Shown here piece by piece: positions 58,898-64,000 of a DNA stretch of 64,000 nt. The stretch spans positions 1-64,000 of the forward strand of contig NZ_JAFBCX010000015.1 in the NCBI RefSeq assembly GCF_016907955.1, in the 5' to 3' direction. The notes under the pieces were generated by a model, which saw nothing but the letters and a program-made list of their open reading frames with translations, did not search any database and was not told the origin of the DNA. Origin of the DNA: Lentzea nigeriaca. Lineage in GTDB: Bacteria > Actinomycetota > Actinomycetes > Mycobacteriales > Pseudonocardiaceae. The position numbers were made by a program, and so were the translations under genes. Numbering within the stretch: position 1 is the stretch's first letter; every line of letters begins with the position of its first letter.

Positions 58898-60448
58898 TCA
58901 GGGCGGGCAGACGGTCCCGTTCGACGGCACCTTCGCGTCGATCAAGTAGTCACGCACGGCGGTCGTGGCGCAGCCGGACAACGTCAGCGCCCCGTGCCCG
59001 CTGCCCTGCCAGCCGATCAGCGCCGAACCGGGCAGCCGCTGCGCCGTGTGCTCGGTGCCGGCCGCGGGCGTGGAGACGTCGTTGGCCGTGCTGAGCACCA
59101 CGATGGGCGGGGCGCTCTTCAGCGGGTCGACCTTCTCGGTCTTGGGCGCCGGGAACGGAGCGCAGTGCAGCAGCTGGCGGGCGAACAGCGCGCCGAACAT
59201 GGAGTACTTGCCCTGCCAGTCGGCGGTCAGGGCCTTCACCCTGTCGGGCGGGATGCGGGTCGCCGTGTCGTTGCAGCCGATCACGAGACCCGCGTCGAAG
59301 CGGGGCTTGTTCTCGTCGAGGTCGTTCACGACCGGGTCGAGCAGCGTGAACAGTCCGCTGCCGTCCCCGCCGCGGGCCTTCCCGATCGCGTCGGCGAGCT
59401 GCGGCCAGCGCGACCGGTCGGCCAGGCCGGTCAGGATCGCGTTGAGGGCGGAGCCGGCGGTGAGGTCGACGTACTCGCCACGCATCCGGCCGGAGCGCAG
59501 CTTGGTGAGCAGCGCCTGGACGTCCTCGCGCGGGTTCGCCAGGGCGCAGCCGCGGGTCTTGCAGTCGCGGGCGAACGCCTCGAACGTCGCCTCGGTCGCC
59601 GCCGCACGGGACTCCAGGACACCGACCTGGTCGAGCGTCGGGTCGGGGGCGCCGTCGAGCACCGTGCGGCCGATGCGGTTCGGGAAGCGGTGGGCGTAGG
59701 TGGTGAGGACACGCGAGCCCTCGCCAAGGCCGATGGCGTTGAGGCGGTCGGTGCCGAGGTAGTCGCGGAGACGTTCGAGGTCGGCGGCCGCCCGCCACGA
59801 GTCGAAGGCCGTCAGCCTGCCTTCGAGGTCGAGCACGCACTCCTGCGACGCCTCACCGGCGGCGACGACGAGGCTCGACTGCTCCGCCTCGGCGGGGTCG
59901 TACTCGACGAGCTGCGCGCGCGTCGCCGGTGGCACGCAGGAGATGCCGTCCGAACTGCCCGTGCCGCGCCGGTCCATGCCGATGATCGTGTACGTGCTGA
60001 GGATGTCCTTGGGCAACGACGCCGCGAGCCGCGCGGCCTTGAGCGTGCCCGGCTCACCGGCGGGGTCGTTGACGACGACCAGTGCGCTCTTGCCCGTTCC
60101 GACGCGCATCAACGCGATGCCGAGCGTGCCGCGGCCAGGACGGCCCGGCGGGTCGAGCACGACCGTCATGCGCGCGCACTCGTAGGCCTGGTCGCCCTGC
60201 GGGGCGTTGGCGCCGAGGCGGTCCTTCATCTTCTCGTTGCACGGCGACCAGCCCAGCGAGTCCTTCTTGTACTCGCTGAGCGGCGGCACGGGCTGCGGCC
60301 CCGCGAGCGTGCTCTGGTCGACCGGCTGGTTGTCCTCGCCCCTGACCGCGATCACCGGCCGGGTCGAGGGTCCCGCGCTGCACGCCGTCAGCACGCTCAC
60401 TGCCAACAGGGCCAAGGCAGCGCGACGCACAGATGTCCTCACTCTCAT
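58898..60448 (-). CDS. alpha/beta-hydrolase lipoprotein with Gly at the nucleophile
   Basis: 516 residues. A lipoprotein signal ends at LLAVSVLTACSAG (lipobox Cys22). The fold is the tripeptidyl aminopeptidase/TAP-like alpha/beta hydrolase: YTIIGMDRRGTGSSDG, elbow AIGLGEGSRVLTTYAHRFP, late Asp in STANDVSTP and His in GSGHGAL. The elbow should be G-x-S-x-G, but reads G-L-G-E-G with Gly242 in place of Ser, so normal catalysis is unlikely. It is exported and membrane anchored. Probably a binding protein or pseudoenzyme. Confidence 0.88.
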   Translation of the reverse strand: MRVRTSVRRAALALLAVSVLTACSAGPSTRPVIAVRGEDNQPVDQSTLAGPQPVPPLSEYKKDSLGWSPCNEKMKDRLGANAPQGDQAYECARMTVVLDPPGRPGRGTLGIALMRVGTGKSALVVVNDPAGEPGTLKAARLAASLPKDILSTYTIIGMDRRGTGSSDGISCVPPATRAQLVEYDPAEAEQSSLVVAAGEASQECVLDLEGRLTAFDSWRAAADLERLRDYLGTDRLNAIGLGEGSRVLTTYAHRFPNRIGRTVLDGAPDPTLDQVGVLESRAAATEATFEAFARDCKTRGCALANPREDVQALLTKLRSGRMRGEYVDLTAGSALNAILTGLADRSRWPQLADAIGKARGGDGSGLFTLLDPVVNDLDENKPRFDAGLVIGCNDTATRIPPDRVKALTADWQGKYSMFGALFARQLLHCAPFPAPKTEKVDPLKSAPPIVVLSTANDVSTPAAGTEHTAQRLPGSALIGWQGSGHGALTLSGCATTAVRDYLIDAKVPSNGTVCPP

Positions 60449-60576
60449 TCACTCTCCGAGGGGGTGAGCCTCGCATGGTTCAGGTGAGAACACAGTGAGT
60501 GTGGTCCGTGTGTGATGGCTCACCGGCGTGCATATATGGGATGCCGCGCCCGAAAGCCCTGAGTCAGGATGAGTTC

Positions 60577-61446
60577 ATGGCTCACGCTGATCGGCTCCCG
60601 GTCGCCCGCTTGATGGGCGGCATCCCGCCGACGGCGCTCGTGCTGCTCGGCATCGTCAGCGTCCAGGTGGGCGCGGCGGTGGCGAAACAGTTGTTCACGG
60701 TCGCGGGCGCGGCGGGAACGGTCACGCTGCGGCTGGTCGTCGCGGCGCTCGTGCTGGTCGCGATCTGGCGCCCGTCGCTGCGCATGGACCGCCGCACCCT
60801 CGCGGTCGTCGTGACCTACGGCGTCGTGCTCGCCGCGATGAACCTCTGCTTCTACCTCGCGCTCGAACGCATTCCGCTCGGCGCCGCGGTGACGATCGAG
60901 TTCCTCGGCCCGCTCTCGGTGGCGGTCGCGGGTTCCCGGCGCTGGCTCGACGGCCTGTGGGTGCTGCTCGCGGGTGTCGGAGTGGTCCTGCTGACCCGCG
61001 TGCAGGGCGGTCTGGCGTTGTCGGGCGTGCTGTTCGCGCTGGCCGCCGGCGCTCTCTGGGCGGCGTACATCATGGTCACGGCCAAGCTGGGCAGCAAGAC
61101 CACCGACGGCAAGGGCCTCGCGCTCGCGATGGTGGTGGGTTCGGCGGTCGCGTTGCCGTTCGGCATCACGTCGTCCGGCACCGCGATGCTCGATCCGGTC
61201 GTGCTCGCGGCGGCGGCCGCGGTCGCGCTGATGTCGTCGGTGATCCCGTACTCGCTGGAGCTGGAAGCGTTGCGGCGCATGCCTCCGCGCGTGTTCGGCA
61301 TCCTGATGTCGCTGGAGCCCGCGGTGGCAGCGCTGGCCGGTCTGGTGCTGCTGGGGGAGCAGCTCAAGCCTGCCCAGTGGGTCGCCGTGTGCTGCGTCGT
61401 CATCGCCTCGGTCGGGGCGACTCGATCGGCGCGGCCGGACGTCTAA
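60577..61446 (+). CDS. EamA-family exporter (RhtA-like)
   Basis: 289 residues with ten hydrophobic helices in two EamA halves (LFTVAGAAGTVTLRLVVAALV and GVLFALAAGALWAAYIMVTAK). RhtA-like members export threonine, homoserine or other metabolites. ATG 60577 follows AGGA; an ATG at 60541 would add 12 polar residues. Overlaps the convergent ligase by 4 bases. Confidence 0.9.
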   Translation: MAHADRLPVARLMGGIPPTALVLLGIVSVQVGAAVAKQLFTVAGAAGTVTLRLVVAALVLVAIWRPSLRMDRRTLAVVVTYGVVLAAMNLCFYLALERIPLGAAVTIEFLGPLSVAVAGSRRWLDGLWVLLAGVGVVLLTRVQGGLALSGVLFALAAGALWAAYIMVTAKLGSKTTDGKGLALAMVVGSAVALPFGITSSGTAMLDPVVLAAAAAVALMSSVIPYSLELEALRRMPPRVFGILMSLEPAVAALAGLVLLGEQLKPAQWVAVCCVVIASVGATRSARPDV

Positions 61447-62513
61447 CGAGCGCGGAGCTCGCCCTTCAGCACCGACGCCACGTCGTAGCGGGCCGGGATC
61501 TCCAGCTGGTCGTAGCGGCACGACAGCGGTTCGCGGTCGGGACGCCACCGCGCGAACTGCCCGTTGTGCCGCAGCCGCACCGGGTGCTCGCCCTCGGTCT
61601 GGGTGTAGTGGATCTCCAGCACCCGCTCGGGGCGCAGCGCCACGTACTCGGCCTGCTTGCCGCGCCACCGGTTGATCTCGCCGGGAATCCTTTGGCCCGG
61701 CTGGGGATTCGCCCACGGGTGGTCGTCCGACTCGGTGATCAGCGGTGCGAGCTCGGTGGCGAGCTCACGGCGTTCGGCCGCCTTGAACGAGCCGCACACA
61801 CCGATGTGGTGCAGCAGGTCGTTCGAGTCGTAGACCCCGAGCAGCAACGAGCCGACGGCGGTGCCGGGCTCGGTGTCCTTGTGCCAGCGCAGGCCTGCCA
61901 GGACGACGTCGGCGGTGCGCGCGTGCTTGACCTTGATCATCGTGCGCTTGCCGGGCGTGTACGGGCCGTCCGCCGGCTTGCCCATGACGCCGTCCAGGCC
62001 CGCGCCCTCGAACAGCGTGAACCACTCGCGCGCGGTCTCCACCGACGTCGTCGCTGGCGTGATGTTCAGGTCGGGGATCTTCAGCAGGGTCTCGCGCCTG
62101 GCCACGGTCGGCGATTCCAGGAACACCTCGGACCCCAGCGCCAGCAGGTCGAACGCGACGAACGTGGCCGGCGTCGACTCGGACAGCAGCGCCACGCGGG
62201 AGGCCGCCGGGTGGATGCGCTCGGACAACGCGTCGAAGTCGAGCTCGTCGTTGCGCGCCACCACCAGCTCGCCGTCGACGACCACGCGCTCGGGCAGCAC
62301 CTCGAGCATCGAGGCGACGACCTCGGGGAAGTAGCGGTTGAGCGGCTTGCCGCTGCGGGACTGCAGGAAGACCTCGTCACCGGAGCGGAACACCACGCAG
62401 CGGAAGCCGTCCCACTTCGGCTCGAACACGAGGTCCGAGGAGTCCGGGATGCCGTCCACCGCGGTGGCGAGCATCGGCTGCAGAGGTGGCGTCAACGGAA
62501 GGTCCACGCGCAC
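61443..62513 (-). CDS. ATP-dependent DNA ligase (LigC/LigD ligase-domain type)
   Basis: 356 residues from GTG 62513. The adenylation site is FEPKWDGFRCVVFR (Lys of KWDG), with motif III VVVDGELVV, motif IV GVMGKP and motif V MIKVKHARTADVV. The OB domain carries LEIHYTQTEGEHPVRLRH. It seals nicks or breaks; with the stand-alone polymerase at 51962-52972 it covers two of the three LigD activities. Confidence 0.95.
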   Translation of the reverse strand: MRVDLPLTPPLQPMLATAVDGIPDSSDLVFEPKWDGFRCVVFRSGDEVFLQSRSGKPLNRYFPEVVASMLEVLPERVVVDGELVVARNDELDFDALSERIHPAASRVALLSESTPATFVAFDLLALGSEVFLESPTVARRETLLKIPDLNITPATTSVETAREWFTLFEGAGLDGVMGKPADGPYTPGKRTMIKVKHARTADVVLAGLRWHKDTEPGTAVGSLLLGVYDSNDLLHHIGVCGSFKAAERRELATELAPLITESDDHPWANPQPGQRIPGEINRWRGKQAEYVALRPERVLEIHYTQTEGEHPVRLRHNGQFARWRPDREPLSCRYDQLEIPARYDVASVLKGELRAR

Positions 62514-62524
62514 ATCCTGCCTCT

Positions 62525-63205
62525 TCAGCTGGAATTCTGCCGCTGATACCGCAGCAGAAGGACGTCGTCCGCGCGCAGCACCGAGGCGAGCGCGAGATCC
62601 ACGGGCGGCACCACGGGCCCGACCGCGATCCGCCCGGCGTCGCCGACGGTGAGCAGCGGCGACACCGTGAGGTTCAGCCCGTCCACCAGGCCCGCGGCGA
62701 TCATCGACCCGAACAGCCGCGGCCCGCCCTCCAGGTTGATCTTGTGCAGCCCGCGCGCCGCGAGCTCGGCGACCGCCACCTTCAGGTCGACCGCCTCGTC
62801 ACCGGCGACGATCACGTCCGCGGGCAGCTCCGGCAGCTCCGCGCTCGCGCAGGTGATCACGATCGGTGCGACCGCGCTGTTCGCGAACAGCGGCAGGTCC
62901 GGCGTGAGCGTCCCGCGGGCCGTGACCACGGCGATCGGCAGCGGTCGTTCGCGCCGCGCGGGCCGATATCCCTCGACCAGCACCGTTCCCGCGCCCACCA
63001 GCACGACGTCGGCGAGCTCGCGCCCGAGCAGGTAGATCTGCTTGTCAGCGGGCGAACCGAGCCCGGCGGAACGGCCGTCGACCGACACCGCACCGTCCAC
63101 GCTGGACACGAAGTTCGCGATGACCCACGTGCGGCCCTCGGGATACGCGTAGAGCGACTCGAGGGCTGTGTCGGTCATCTCAACGCCCGGTGAGGGCCAC
63201 AACAT
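62525..63205 (-). CDS. RibD C-terminal-like pyrimidine reductase family protein
   Basis: 226 residues from ATG 63205. YAYPEGRTWVIANFVSSVDG and ADVVLVGAGTVLVEGY form the NADPH-binding dihydrofolate-reductase-like fold, with INLEGGPRLFGSMIAAGLVD at the C-terminal end. Such stand-alone proteins reduce riboflavin-pathway or other pyrimidine intermediates. It is divergent from zapE with a 39-base spacer; an ATG/GTG slightly upstream (63217) is possible. Confidence 0.9.
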   Translation of the reverse strand: MLWPSPGVEMTDTALESLYAYPEGRTWVIANFVSSVDGAVSVDGRSAGLGSPADKQIYLLGRELADVVLVGAGTVLVEGYRPARRERPLPIAVVTARGTLTPDLPLFANSAVAPIVITCASAELPELPADVIVAGDEAVDLKVAVAELAARGLHKINLEGGPRLFGSMIAAGLVDGLNLTVSPLLTVGDAGRIAVGPVVPPVDLALASVLRADDVLLLRYQRQNSS

Positions 63206-63244
63206 CTGCACGAACACATCCCATCACGCCGATAGGCTGCGGGC

Positions 63245-64000
63245 ATGCGCTTGTCCGACCGGGATCCCCAGATCGGGGCTGACGAACTGATCGAGAGCCT
63301 GGTGCCGCCACCGAGGTTCGACCATGTCAGCTTCGACAGCTACCTCCCCAACCCGGACGAGCCCAGCCAGGCCGCCGCCGTCGAGGCGTGCCGCCTGTTC
63401 GCCGCGCGGGTGAGCGTTCGCCGCAAGAAGTGGTCGCTGTTCGGCGGCAAGGAAGACGAGGGCAAGCTCGGCCTCTACCTCGACGGCGGCTTCGGCGTCG
63501 GCAAGACCCACCTGCTCGCGTCGCTGTGGCACGCCGTCCCCGGCCCCAAGGCGTACGGCACGTTCGTCGAGCTCACCAACCTCGTCGGCGTCCTGACCTT
63601 CCCCGAGGCGGTGAAGCGGCTCTCGAACCACAAGCTGCTCGCCATCGACGAGTTCGAGCTCGACGACCCCGGCGACACGATGCTGGTCACCCGCCTGATC
63701 AAGGAACTGACGGCGCAGGGCGTCTTCATCGCCGCCACCTCGAACACGCTGCCGGACAAGCTCGGCGAGGGCCGGTTCGCCGCCGCCGACTTCCTGCGCG
63801 AGATCCAGTCGATGTCCTCGAAGTTCGACGTCGTGCGCGTCGACGGCCCCGACTACCGCCACCGCGGCCTGCCCGACGCGCCGCCGCCGATGTCGTCCGA
63901 CGAGCTGGAGACCAAGGCCGGCGGCCTGGAGGGCTCGACGATCGACGACTTCGACGACCTCTGCAAGGCACTCGCCCGCATCCACCCGTCGAAGTACGGG
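63245..64000 (+). CDS. zapE: AFG1/ZapE-family cell-division ATPase (partial, runs off window)
   Basis: The first 252 residues are visible. Walker A LYLDGGFGVGKTHLLAS and Walker B HKLLAIDEFELDD, with sensor ATSNTLPDKLGEG. The AFG1-like ATPase ZapE acts at the constricting Z-ring in proteobacteria; actinobacterial homologues are less studied. The gene continues beyond the window. Confidence 0.93.
   Translation, partial: MRLSDRDPQIGADELIESLVPPPRFDHVSFDSYLPNPDEPSQAAAVEACRLFAARVSVRRKKWSLFGGKEDEGKLGLYLDGGFGVGKTHLLASLWHAVPGPKAYGTFVELTNLVGVLTFPEAVKRLSNHKLLAIDEFELDDPGDTMLVTRLIKELTAQGVFIAATSNTLPDKLGEGRFAAADFLREIQSMSSKFDVVRVDGPDYRHRGLPDAPPPMSSDELETKAGGLEGSTIDDFDDLCKALARIHPSKYG

Overview
The window is about 64 kb of very GC-rich DNA with strongly GC-biased third codon positions, many GTG starts and GGAGG-type ribosome binding sites. 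It contains an SsgA-like protein, the actinobacterial RNase D/DUF3000/hemE neighbourhood, the coproporphyrin-type heme genes (hemE, cgoX, chdC), an EspC-like type VII secretion remnant and single-domain NHEJ proteins. Together these point to a filamentous actinomycete, most likely in the order Pseudonocardiales (inference; no taxonomic marker beyond the end of an rRNA operon is present).

Layout. 1-356: 3' end of 23S rRNA, 5S rRNA and the rRNA terminator. 444-5422: small housekeeping-like genes (LURP-like, MazG-like, NAD(P)-binding NmrA-like, HIRAN-like membrane protein), then an XRE/ImmA-like protein whose zinc site has decayed and a frameshifted EACC1 conflict-system remnant. 5491-11751: a tightly coupled four-gene operon with two SMC/Rad50-like ATPases, an Mre11/SbcD-like phosphoesterase and a small unknown protein. 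11871-18293: secreted peptidase inhibitor, two DUF72 paralogues flanking an arylamine N-acetyltransferase and a GH5 glycosidase, a Phd/VapC toxin-antitoxin pair, a HAD protein and YbaB/EspC-like remnants. 18340-23804: fadB/fadA beta-oxidation pair and an ABA4-like/8-TM membrane pair facing a MerR regulator. 23809-30656: assorted enzymes and regulators punctuated by an unusual dispersed palindromic repeat. 30660-34478: DUF3000 and the heme genes. 34465-40695: two large tandem secreted subtilisin-like proteases. 40860-44662: a DUF692/MNIO enzyme with a small partner and three TIGR04222-type membrane proteins with Cys/Ser/Gly tails. 44913-52972: msrB, asparaginase with GntR regulator, SsgA-like, an acyl-CoA dehydrogenase/MaoC operon with TetR regulator, LigD-type polymerase. 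53004-64000: a NACHT NTPase, a kinase-like protein, secreted DUF1996 protein, a lipoprotein hydrolase lacking its serine nucleophile, an EamA exporter, a LigC-type ligase, a RibD-like reductase and the start of zapE.

The most unusual systems are the MNIO plus three Cys-tailed membrane proteins (a probable membrane-anchored modified-peptide or metal-handling system), the dual SMC-like ATPase/Mre11-like operon and the lone NACHT protein (probable conflict or DNA-surveillance functions), and the repeat family built from CTGATATATCGG ends around covarying hairpins.
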